Position numbers and translations under genes: made by a program. A stretch of 64,000 nt of DNA, taken from NCBI GenBank assembly GCA_003117195.1, contig BDSI01000021.1, forward strand, positions 1,116,001 through 1,180,000, given 5' to 3'. Shown here piece by piece: positions 1 through 10,277 of the stretch. Positions within the stretch are counted from its first letter, which is position 1, and each line of letters starts with the position of its first letter. Source of the stretch: Eudorina sp. 2006-703-Eu-15 (Eukaryota; Chlorophyta; Chlorophyceae; Chlamydomonadales; Volvocaceae). A model generated the notes under the pieces. It ran no database searches. It was not told where the DNA came from and saw nothing but the letters and a program-made list of their open reading frames with translations.

Positions 1-86
1 ACGTGTACGGATGACTCCTCTACGGGACGAGTAAAGCACGCAAAGCACGCAAAGGCGACATTCAACCAACGTGTATGTGTACGAAC

Positions 87-2456
87 CTGTACGAAGGTGT
101 CCCGCAGGCGCTGCCCCATGAACCGAAACACGTCCGCGGCCGCCTGCTCGGGGTCGTGGGCGGGGATGAGCAGGGCGGGCAGGGGCCCGGCCGCGGCGGC
201 GGCGGCGCAGGGCCGCTGCACGTCCACCACCAGCTGCAGACAGCCTGCGAGGCGGCGAGCGGCGGGCGGCGGGATACAGGCCGTTGGTAAAAACACTCGG
301 CAGCGGGCGGGGGTGGAGGGGAGGGGTGTAGGAAATTGGTAGACATTTCCAAACTGGAGGGGAGGGGATGTAGCGCACAACAGACGGGGAGGGAGGGCAG
401 GTGGTCCGGGGTGGGCACTCTGTCAACTGCCGCGTCGGGAAGGGCTGCCGCAGACCCTAGGTCCCTCCGCCAGCTGCATGCGGGGCCTGCGGAGTGGCGC
501 AACCGTGGATCGGGCTGGGTCGAGCCTGGACGGACAGACGCCGCCCAGGATGCCGGGGCCCGCCCTCCCCCCTGGACGCGCACCTGGCCGCAGCGTCGCC
601 TGCAGCGCCTCCGCGCGACCGTTGCCCAGCCACTTGCCCATCCCGCTCCGCAGCTTGGGCGGCAGCTCCCCAGGCTGCATGTTCATGGCTTTGATGGCCA
701 CTCGGTCCAAGTCCATGGGTACGGCACCGCCGCCGCCGCCGCTGCCTGCGCCGCCGCCAGCCGCTGCCGTCATCGAAGGCGGCGCTCCGAGTCCCGGCCA
801 GGTGACGGGCCCGGCCGCGTCGACAGATGCGCCGGTGTACGGCATGGCATCGATCGCCTGGCGGTGCAGCGCCACGCCTTGCTGTACGGCAAACGCGACG
901 GCGCGGTTATGCTGCTGCTGCTGCTCGTGCTGCGGCACCGGCTGCTGATTGGGTTCCGTTTCTTCGACCATTTCGCGTAGTAGGAAGTCAAACATGCCGT
1001 CATCCTCATCGCCGTCGTCTGCGTTGTAACTGCCGTAATTGTCGTAATCACCCTCGTGTACGACAGGAGGTCCATTGTACGGCAGCATCGCCGTAGGAGG
1101 TGGCAGCGCGCCCAGCCCCACGCCATCCATCCCCACATAGCCGCTACCCGGAGGAGCTCCGAGCGCAACGCCCGGTGCCACTCCTGCCCCGTTGTACGGC
1201 AGCTGTGGCCGTGACATTCCGTACTGCGGCTGTAGCGGGTGGCAATCGTACGGCACCTCGTTCGGTCGCGGTCCATAACCTGTGTAGTACACCGGCGCTG
1301 GCAGCCCGCCACCGTACGGCACAGGGCCCGCCGGGGCCCGGTTCTGCCAATCGCTCACGGCGTACGGCGACCGCCGTATCAGTACGGACCTGGCGCTCAT
1401 GGCACGTGTGTAGTACCCGGGGGCCAGGGGCTGGCCTAGCGGAGCCGCCAGAACCAAAGGTGGAGGGGTGGACGACGATGCGGGATGAAGAGGCGGGAGG
1501 CCCTCTTGGGGGTATGAGTACGGATGTGCGGAATGGGTGTAGCTTTGCTGCATCTGCTGCTGCTGCTGCTGCCGCGCCGGCTGCGGCAGCAGTGGCGGCG
1601 GCCGCGTCGGGAGCTGCGATTGGGGTTGCTGCTGTGGGTGGAGCGACGGCGCGACGGCCTGCGCGTGTGGGTGGGTGTGCGGATGCGCCGCCGCCGACGC
1701 CGGATGGCCGTGGCTCGTGTACTGCGCGGATGTGTACGACTGCCAGTGTGGTGGCACGCCGTAAACCGCGCCGTACTCCTGCGGGTATGGCTGCTGCTGT
1801 GCATGCGCCGCCGGCGTGGCGGTCATCTCGTAAACTCCTCCGCTGGCCCACGCCCGCTGCTGCTGCGCCGGCTGCGGCGGTGGTAGCGGTACCGACGGCT
1901 GCCGTACGGTCGACGGAGCCCTGTACGACATCAGCTCCGAAGCCCGCTGCAGTACCTCGTTGGACGACTCCACCACCGCTTGCAAGCTGCAGAAGTGCGG
2001 ATGCAGTCGCGAACTGACCTGCTCGCCGGCGAGCCCCTCGCCGGCAGCAAGAACGCCGTTGCCGCTGGAAGAGCCACCGCCGTCGCCGTCGCCGCCGGCA
2101 GCGGCGGGGGGCGTTCCCGCCCACGCCGCCGCAGCCGCGAGGCGCTGTGCCCGAGCTACAAGGGGCTCCAACTCACCCATGATGCCGCAAATGCGCTCTG
2201 CGATGCCGGGGCTAGCGCCGCCCGGGCCGCCGCCGCCGCGGCCGCCGCCCTGCACGCCAGCGGCGGCGCGTTGTACGGCATCAGACTGTACGACAGTCCC
2301 AGCGGCGGCGGCCGCGTCCACGTTCTCGGTGTTGTAGCTGCCAGGAGAGCTCGGCGTGCCGGCGGCGGCGGTGCCGACGGCGGCAGCCGACAGGTACGAT
2401 CCGGCGGGGTTCAATGGGACTGACGTCGCCGCCACGACGCCTGAGCCGCAGGGCCC

Positions 2457-2487
<31 letters not shown>

Positions 2488-5400
2488 CTGCACACCCAAA
2501 CACTGCTGTTGCTCTGGGTGGCAAACTCGGCGGACGCGCCACTGCCGCGTAGACCTGCGCCATCACCTCCCGGTACTTGGCTGTACGGCGGGCTGGCCTG
2601 TCGTACGGGGTCACATGTAGGCGCTAACGCCGACGTTGGCACTGCTGGCGACTCGGTGGCGCCGCGCGCGGTGTACGACGCGTCCACTGACGTCATGGAC
2701 GCCGGCCCCGATTGGTCGCTAGCTACAGGCTGTGACGGCTGTAGCAGCTGCGGCGAAGGCGAACCGTCGCACTGCTGCGGCTCGGTGAGGAGCTGAACCG
2801 ACGCGGGATAGAACAGGGCGGTATGCGCCGCATCCAGGGCCTTGCTGACGTCAGCTGGCGGCGGCGGCGGCGTTGGCGGCATCTCCGTAAACGCCGTCCC
2901 GTTGCTACCATCGCCGCTCTGTTTGGATGTCGGGGCCAGCAGAACCGCCGATGTTACCACGTTCCAGTACAGCGCACCACGTACGACAGGTCCCACGGTC
3001 TCCGCCTTTGCTGCCGTACCCGTCGCGCCCTGCGCGTCCCGGCAAGGGGCTTCCGGTCCGGGCACCTTGCATGCGGAGGAGGTGGAGCCCGCCCGCGCCA
3101 GTCCACTCGATTCCAGGGAGGCGGACCGCGGCAGCGGCGACGGCGACGCCAGCGGCTGCGGTTTCGGTGCCGGCGGCGACGGCCGCCTCGTGCTGTACCA
3201 CACAATGCCCGGACCGCCAGTGCTAACCACGCGCTGTGGCGGCTGGGCATCCGGATCTTCCATTCCCGCGACGTTAACCGGCGACATCAGCCCCGCAATG
3301 AAACTGGGTACGAACCGGGCGCCGCCGCCGCCGCCGCCGCCGCAATCAATGTCGCCACGAGCACTGGTCGTGGTCGGCGGCGGCAGGAGGGGTACGGCAG
3401 ACACTGGATCGCCCGAGCTCCGGTCTGAAGACTCCGCCGGCTGAGCAGGGACACTGGTGGTGCCGCTGCTGACAGCGGCGCCGCCGCCACTGCCGGTCGA
3501 CGGCGTGCCGTCGAGTTGCTGCAAAGGAACCTCCGACCCGACGCCGGCGGACGGCGACGCCGCCAGAGCTGCCGCGGAAGCATCCAGCGGCGCCGCCGAT
3601 AATGAGCCCTGACAATTGAGCACGACAGATTGCGGTGCGCCGGTCACGATTCGCGCCGCCAGGAGCGGCACTTGCGGGTCGGTCCACACCGGCGGCGCCT
3701 CCTGCCACACCGGCGGCGGCTCGGGTCGCCGGGGCTGGGTCTTCGACTGCGACTTCTCCCGATGGCGCGCATTCACCTTCTCCAACCTCTCCGTACAACT
3801 CCTGGTACGGCACAATACGTTGTTGCGGTAGGCGCCGTGAGCACGCAGGCAGGCAGGCAGGCATGCAGGCAGGCGCGGTGCACACCATGACAGGTCGGCA
3901 GCCTCCACACATGCGTAACTGGTTGACCGATCGTCCGCGTGGCACACGTCATAGTTTAGGCCGCTGACGTGAGTTGTACGGAACCAGGACTTCCCAATCC
4001 TGGCCGGCCCCCAAAACCTAGTCTCCAAGCACGCCACAGCGAACCCAATCGAGGCCCTGCACTCACTTTTTCTTTCCGGTGAAGTCCTTCAGCGGCTGGA
4101 AGCGACCGCACTGGGGTCCGCAAGTTGCGGGGGTCAACGAGGGAGGCAGTCGCGACGCAGACAGGAGGCCGTGTCCAGGAGGGATGCAAAGCGAAGCAAA
4201 TTGAAAAGTGGCGACAAGTGACAAATTCAGTGAGAGACGGTAACAGAGAGGAAGGGAGGCGCTGACAAGACATAGATGGATAGATCGATAGATAGATGGA
4301 TAGATAGATAGACAGACAGAGATGGGCGCCAGGAAGGCCAAGAAACCATTTCACGCGCCTGGCCTGGATTGTTTACAATTTCACCCGGCAAAATATTGAA
4401 AACACATAGCGGCGGTGCGGCGGTGCTACAGAACCCGTCGTACCTAACTGCCGTACCCACCTGCTGGCAGAAACGGCTTATGGTCCCATCCACCACAATC
4501 GCCAGGGAGCCCAAATGCTCTGCGGGGGGTGCGGGAAATAGATTGGATTGGACATCGGAACATAAGTCTTTGCACACCGTCGTACAACCTCCGGTCCTCA
4601 GTCGTCATATTTCAGCAGACAGCAGAGGGCCCAATAGCACAACGAAAGCGTAATTACAGCCTCCTGAACCCCTGTCAACGGAGATGTAGGACGCGGGGTT
4701 AGGGCCGCAGGAGCTGACCCGTGACGGTTCCGGCCGCAGGAGCTGACCCGTGACGGTTCCGCGCGCAGCAGCATGCCCCCCGACGACTGCGGAACAAATT
4801 GGGTTGGTCAAGAGTAGGTTGTTGAACACCGACCGTTCGTACTCACGTTCGCAAATCCGCAGCCGTGTGAAGTAGCGTTTTAGTCCGGCCAAGCTCGCGC
4901 CGCAGCCCTCTACCTGTGCACTCAAGGCGGTCAGAGGGCAACAGGGGTTGGTGCCTGGCAGGGAATGCGTCCGCAGTCGCAGGTCCTGCTCAAGCTCGGA
5001 AGCCGCATTTGCGAACACTCACCACACATGTATCCGATTTACTTTCTAACTTTTTGGAAGTATTGTAAATCGGCAGGTTAGCGAACTTGGGGTTTTCGAG
5101 CGCCGGCTCCGACTTGACAACCACAGCGACAGGTTGTCGGTCGTCGCCCTCTCGAGACGCAGCCAAAGCTGTCCCCGACCCGGGGCTGCCGGCCTCTAGC
5201 ACTCGATATTTTGTAAGAATGGGGCCAAGGGGTCACGGGAAGGGAATCGAGCTTTAGGCGGCAAGAGTGCCATCTGCAACACTCTCTCAAACTGCAATCC
5301 GCCCCAGAACCTGCAATTGGGCGGATGACCTGCGTCTTTCTATCATTGAAGCTGTGTGTTTCTCACCGTTCGGTGAGCACCTAGCCTTCTTGCGCGCTTG

Positions 5401-5502
5401 CATGCTTATCGGCTGCCATTCCCAGTCGGCCGGCTCCCAGGCGTCCTCCTCAGCTTCCTGCTCAGCAACTGAGCGTTGCCGTGCTCGATTAATTGCTGGC
5501 AT
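87..5502 (-). CDS. Large SBP-domain transcription factor, CRR1 / SPL1-SPL12 type (3' end off the window)
   Basis: Seven exons join in phase: 5502-5367, 5195-5023, 4913-4847, 4519-4461, 4110-4067, 3801-584 and 244-87, giving at least 1285 residues; further exons lie left of position 1. The SBP zinc-finger domain (about residues 101-180) is split over exons 2-6. Zn1 is complete (C-x4-C-x16-C-x2-H). Zn2 keeps its spacing but its His is Gln ([10 protein letters not shown], then Cys 12 residues on). A basic tail follows ([12 protein letters not shown]). The roughly 1070-residue exon 6 is mostly Ala, Gly, Pro and Gln, with poly-Gln runs. Its end and exon 7 resemble the SPL1/SPL12 segment before the ankyrin region ([14 protein letters not shown], then [12 protein letters not shown]). 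In Chlamydomonas the family member CRR1 controls copper and hypoxia responses by binding GTAC sites; that role here is inferred. The start ATG has an in-frame TGA two codons upstream. The 5' half is duplicated at 7.46-9.17 kb. Confidence 0.88.
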
Positions 5503-6400
5503 TCCTCAGCTACACGTTACCGTCAGGAAAGAAGGTACGTCTACGAGCTACTGTGTCATACATAATTTTGAGCAAGTGATTTCCTTGCCTAATTATTAAA
5601 GCACATCCAAATAAAACAAAATGTATAAATGCGGTGTGGAGCTGCGGACTATACTTTGGTCATTGACAGTTATTTACGGTTGGGCGTCGTACATTTAGGA
5701 ATGAAAATAATCAAATCATGAGTAAAATTTATTTCAGTTTGATATGTTGACAGCCCTTTTTAAATGTATGGCATTTGCATTGTGCCTTGTGGTTCAAGGC
5801 TACTGATGAGGCCGCGTTCGTCTTCAAGCCAGCACGATTTGCAGATGAACGGAGGCTGGTTCAAGCAGCTTTTATGCCTTGAAAATCTACAGAGATCAGT
5901 TTAGCATTACCACGAACCGCATCGGTTGATAGGAAACTTCCCTGCCGAAACGCGACTCATTTACGAACGGCTTTATGCTCAGCATGAGCAGGTATCGGCC
6001 CAAACTTGTAATGGCCCGTATTATTACAAAAATTTAAAGATGTTCACTCGCGTGCCCCAACCGTGCGCCCCCATTAGACAACACCGAGACCTTCCGACCC
6101 TCTGGGTCACCTGATCAGATAAGATAACATTGTATCTATTGCCTTCAGCGGCGGCAAGATTTCAATGACCAATACTGAAGTCCTGTGGCATTCAGTTGTG
6201 GCACCTTATTTTACCAAGCGAACCAGCCACGTTACATGCAGCGCCAGCTGCAGCGCCATCGTTGGCGCAAAGTGTTCTTAATTACGACGACGCGCTCAGG
6301 ATTTTTTGCTTTCAGTGAGACAATTGAATAAATGTTACAGCGGACCCCAGGTGTACATGGCTGATAAGGCTACCCGGTGAACTTGACACGCAACAAGGCC
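5503..6400. promoter_or_regulatory. Upstream region of the full-length SBP gene (duplicated unit A)
   Basis: No gene is supported here. The stretch is less GC-rich than its surroundings. It should hold the promoter of the leftward SBP gene and, originally, of the divergent rightward gene. Parts match 9.17-10.26 kb recognisably (for example 5840-6010 against 9705-9870), but much has diverged. Confidence 0.4.
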
Positions 6401-6815
6401 GAACCTGAGACGACCCATTAATCCGCAGTTGCAAGCCAACGGTAATCCACGGCAAAAGGCGAAGCACCCCATGCTCGCCCAAACAGAGGCTTCCTTGCGA
6501 CGCGCCCAGGCTACCATGGCGAGGGACCAAACCGTGCAGCTGTCTCGGGAGCAGGTCTCACGCGCCTACGACATCCTCGAGCAGCAACTCTTCGGGCCGT
6601 ACATCGTCAAGAATGGAGAGCCCACAAAACGTAGGGCCCTTGCACTTCCTGCCGCAGAGCGGGCCCTTGCCGCTACAGGGACCGCTAAGCTTGACCAGCT
6701 TAACGACGGTGCGGTCGCAGGCTGGGTATCCTAGCTGCTCAGGTCTGTTGAGTCGCTCCCGTACACGACAGCAGCTCCCTTCTGCATCCCAACCCCAGAT
6801 CCGCCGGCGGCTTCC
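6390..6815 (+). pseudogene. Decayed first-exon copy of the two-span membrane protein gene
   Basis: This is the tandem copy of 10255-10715. The reading frame is open from about 6429 to a stop at 6734, and most codons match the other copy. Three changes argue against function as a first exon. The start codon of the intact copy (ATGGCCGAACC) is AAGGCCGAACC here. The next stretch carries a deletion and an in-frame TAA. The splice donor used by the intact copy (TATGGTGAGC) reads AATGGAGAGC, so its GT is gone. No exons follow, because the duplicated block ends at about 6815. A shorter peptide from the internal ATG at 6471 cannot be excluded. Confidence 0.7.
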
Positions 6816-7455
6816 GAATGCCAGCCGGAAGCGCAGGCCACATCGGTCGGGGCGTCCGTGTCGGCTACAGCGTGCATGTACGGTGCAGGGTAGCGGCACA
6901 CGACACACCCCAACACACACGGCTCTTTTACACACACAGACACACACACACAGACACACACACACCAGTTCTCTGGGAGAGTGCTTCGGCGGTCTCCCGT
7001 ATGGGGCGGGTTAGCGCCCCCGGCCGATATGTAACGATTTGCACACACACACACACACACACACACACAGCTCAGTTTTCTCTTGCACACACGATTCGGT
7101 TGGGACGCGTAGCTTTACCGCACCGTCAGGGGCGCGCCTCCTCAGTTGCTGAGGAACGCGCCCTGGGTGCTGCATGGACTTGAGGAGGTTGAACAGCGGA
7201 CTGCAAGACGCAGCCCGCCCAGGATGGGCTTTTGCCCAATCCCTTGCGGGGGCACAGCTGTCGCCGATCCTCGGTAAAATGGGGAAACGGGCGCGCGCCC
7301 TTGGTTGAGAGCGAGGGGACAGAGGCCCCTCACGCCCCTCTCCCACGTATCCGAGGAAGTGCTTCGGGGGTATTTCCGTTAGGGCTGGATTAGCAGCCCT
7401 TGGCCAACGTCGGGCCCGGTCAGATATGAAAGGGCGGACAGCTCCTTGCTCTTCT
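6816..7455. repeat. Duplication junction: CA microsatellites and R1 repeat copies
   Basis: This segment separates duplicated units A and B. It holds interrupted CA repeats at about 6910-6965 and 7041-7070, a partial R1 copy at 6978-7040 and a long R1 copy at 7193-7433. No coding signal of its own was seen. The reading frame open at 7011-7466 on the minus strand is made of repeat sequence. Confidence 0.65.
7193..7433 (+). repeat. R1 dispersed repeat, long copy
   Basis: This copy matches 31907-32132 over most of its length. Shared blocks are GGGCACAGCTGTC, GGGCGCGCGCCCTTGG, TTGAGAGCGAGGG, AGTGCTTCGG and CAGATATG. Partial copies lie at 6978-7040 and, inverted, at 11269-11395. It ends next to the breakpoint of duplicated unit B. 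No coding capacity was seen; it could be a SINE, a MITE or the end of a larger element. Confidence 0.7.
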
Positions 7456-7462
7456 ACTCGGG

Positions 7463-9173
7463 TCACCGGGACTCAGCCTTCGACTGCGCCCTCTCCCGGT
7501 GGCGGGCTTTCACCTTCTCCAGCCGCTCCGCACAACTCCTGGTACGGCAGACAGGTTGATGCGGTAGGCGTGGTAAGCAGGCAGGCAGGCGCGGTGCACA
7601 CCATGACAGGTCGGCAGCCTCCACACATGCGTAGCTGGTTGACCGATCGTCCGCGTGGCACACGTCATAGTTTAGGCCGCTGACGTGAGTTGTACGGACC
7701 GGGTCTTCCCAACCCTGGCCGGCCCCCAAACCTAGTCGCCACAGGGAACCCCATCAAGGCCATGCACTCACTTCTTCTTGCCGACGAAATCCTTCAGCGA
7801 CTGGAAGCGACCGCACTGGGGTCCGCAAGTTGCGGGGGTCAACGAGGGAGGCAGTCGCGACGCAGACAGGAGGCCGTGTTCAGGAGGGATGCAAAGGGAC
7901 GCAAATTGAAAAGTGGCTAATTGAGTGAAAGACAGGGACAGAGAGAAAGGGAGCGCTGGCCAAGATACCACTTCAATCAGCAAAAGCACGTGCATTCAAC
8001 CCAACACGTGCGGCAATTATAAGATACAGCGCCCAACGGTCTCAACTGCCGTACCCACCTGCTGGCAGAAACGGCAGACGGCGCCATCCACCATAATCGC
8101 CACGGAGTTCAAATGCTCTGGGGGGGGGAGAAGTAGATTGGGTTGGACATCGGAACATAAGTCTTCGCATATCGTCGTACAACCTCCAGTCCTCAGTTGT
8201 CCCATTTCAGCTGCCAGCAGAGGGCCCAAAAGCACAACGACGGAGTAATTACAGCCTCCTGAGCCCCTGTCAGCGGAGATGTAGGACGCGGAGTTCGCGC
8301 CGCAGAAGCTGACCCGTGACGATTCCGCGCGCTGCAGCATGCCCCCGGACGACAGCAGAACGTTTGGGTTGATCCGTGAAGGTTGTTGGATACCGACCGT
8401 TCGTACTCACGTTCGCAAATCCGCAGCCGGGTGTAGTAGCGTTTTAGTCCGGTCAAGCTCGCGCCGCAGCCCTCCACCTGTGCACTCAAGGGCAACAAGG
8501 GTTGGTGCCTGGCAGGCAGTGATGGGGATGCTTGGAACCGCCTTTGCGAACACTTACCACGCATGTATCGGAGGTGCTCTCCAACTTTTTAGACGTGTTG
8601 TAAACCGGCATGACTGCGGGCTTGGGGGTCTCGAGGAACTTAGGCTCCCACTTGACAAGCCCAGCGATAGGTCGTTTGCCAGCGCGCTTTCGAGCAGGTG
8701 GTTGGTCATCGCTCTTTCGAGGCGCAGCGACAGCTGTGCTCGACTCGAGGTTTGCGGACTTGGAAACCTCGAGGTATCTTGGCTTCCACTTGACGTATGC
8801 AGCAAGAGGTGGTTGGTCATCGCGCTGTCGAGACGCGGCCAAAGCTGTCCCCGACCCGGGGCTGTCCGCCTCTAAATCCCGCAAAAATAGGAAATCGGGC
8901 CAACGGATGACGGGACCAAATCGAGGGTCAGGTGGCAAAGTGGCAACCGCAACACTCTCGCGCTGCGTTCCGCCCCAGACTTTGCAGTTGAGCGCACAAC
9001 CGGTGCCTACCTCTCCATAAAGCTATGCGTTTCTTACCGATAGGTGAGCACCTGGCCTTCTTGTGCGCTTGCATGCTCGTTGCCTGCCTTTCACAGTCGG
9101 CCGGCTCCCAGGACTCCTCCTCAGCTTCCTGCTCAACAACCGAGCACTGCCGTGCTTGATTCGTGCCTGACAT
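7463..9173 (-). CDS. Truncated SBP-domain-only paralog (231 residues)
   Basis: Six exons (9173-9038, 8871-8558, 8477-8411, 8117-8059, 7815-7772, 7538-7463) copy exons 1-6 of the full-length SBP gene with conserved splice sites and phases. The product has the N-terminal segment, with about 47 extra residues in exon 2 that include a basic run (ARKRAGKRP), then the whole SBP domain, and stops 25 codons into exon 6. The stop TGA replaces a CGA (Arg) codon of the full-length gene a few codons before the duplicated block ends. Everything after the SBP domain is missing: the long low-complexity region and the SPL1/12-like part. Zn1 is complete and Zn2 has the same Gln for His (CGRFQSL). It may be a live DNA-binding-only factor that competes with the full protein, or a recent pseudogene; the intact frame and splice sites favour the former slightly. 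Confidence 0.78.
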
Positions 9174-10277
9174 TCCTAAGCTATATTTTATTGTCAGAAG
9201 GTACGTCTACCAGCTACTGCGTCATAGGCAATATGGAACAAATGAAGTGCTTCTGCTAGAATTGCATGGCATATGCAAATGTTAGGAATAATGTGCGGAC
9301 TCTAGTTTGAACAAAATAGAGTCATCAATAAGGACGGGGTGAATTAGCTTATACCTCGCCAAGTATTATAAGTATGCGCCACGATTTGCCATCCTTTCCG
9401 TCAGAGAAGACCCTTCTTGGTGATTGGCGAACAAGCTGTCGTACACAGCAAAACATGTTTGCCATACATGCAGTCTCTGACAGAAGTTTGTTGGGTGGAT
9501 GAGGTATGCAATCTCGCTTATTGAGTGTAATAGATGTATGTCATTGGGAGTGCAGTCTACACAGCGTCGTGGCTACGAACTGCATAACCTCCGGCAATGT
9601 AATCCGAGCGAATGAAGCATTTTGTCGTTGCTACATTGAAGAACAGAGAGCAGGTCATAATTTGCAGTGCGCTTCAGTACTAGGCACGTCTTAAACTCGG
9701 CAGAATTTCAGGTAAACGAAGGCTGGTGCAAGCAGCTTGCCTGTTGCGTGTCGAAAGTCAGCAGTTTTGCATTACCGCGAACCGCACCGGTCGGAAGGAA
9801 ACCTCCCTGCCGACTCATTTACGAACGGTTTCCTGCTGACTTGGGTAGGTATTGGTCAAAACTTGATAAGCCCCATATGTCACAGAAAATTAAGATGGGC
9901 ACTTGCTCCGCTTCTTTTATGACGGGACCAAATCCGACCCTTCAATCCGACCCTGATCAATTTTGGGATCACATCACACAAGCACCTAACCTGCGGTCTT
10001 TTGATGATGCGTGAAGCAGCATCGAAACAACTTCATCTTGCAACGATTTCGATGAAAAGCTCTTTTGCGACAAGTACGGCACCTGCAACTCTGCATCATT
10101 ATCACCTAGCGAGCAGCGTCACCGTTTACAGTATTTCGTTAGTTGAACGGTTATGCAGCGATACCTCGACGCCTACAGTACATTTCAGCTTTCCGAAAGC
10201 CACAGTTGTCGGATTTGCCCCGAAGATCGCTTTAGTGAATCGACTAAATCACTTGTCACTTGAGATTGAACCCCGCA
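9174..10277. promoter_or_regulatory. Divergent intergenic region between the SBP paralog and the membrane-protein gene
   Basis: This 1.1 kb holds no supported gene. It lies between two diverging starts, so it should contain both promoters. It is the partner of 5503-6400. GC content drops here compared with the flanking coding sequence. Confidence 0.4.

Noticed and set aside
336..3445. Several plus-strand frames opposite SBP exon 6 (for example 336-980, 1100-2017, 2823-3444)
   Set aside because: They are shadows of a GC-rich, low-complexity exon on the minus strand, which joins in phase with SBP exons on both sides.
7011..7466. Minus-strand frame of 151 codons as a separate gene
   Set aside because: It is made of the R1 repeat and a CA microsatellite at the duplication junction.
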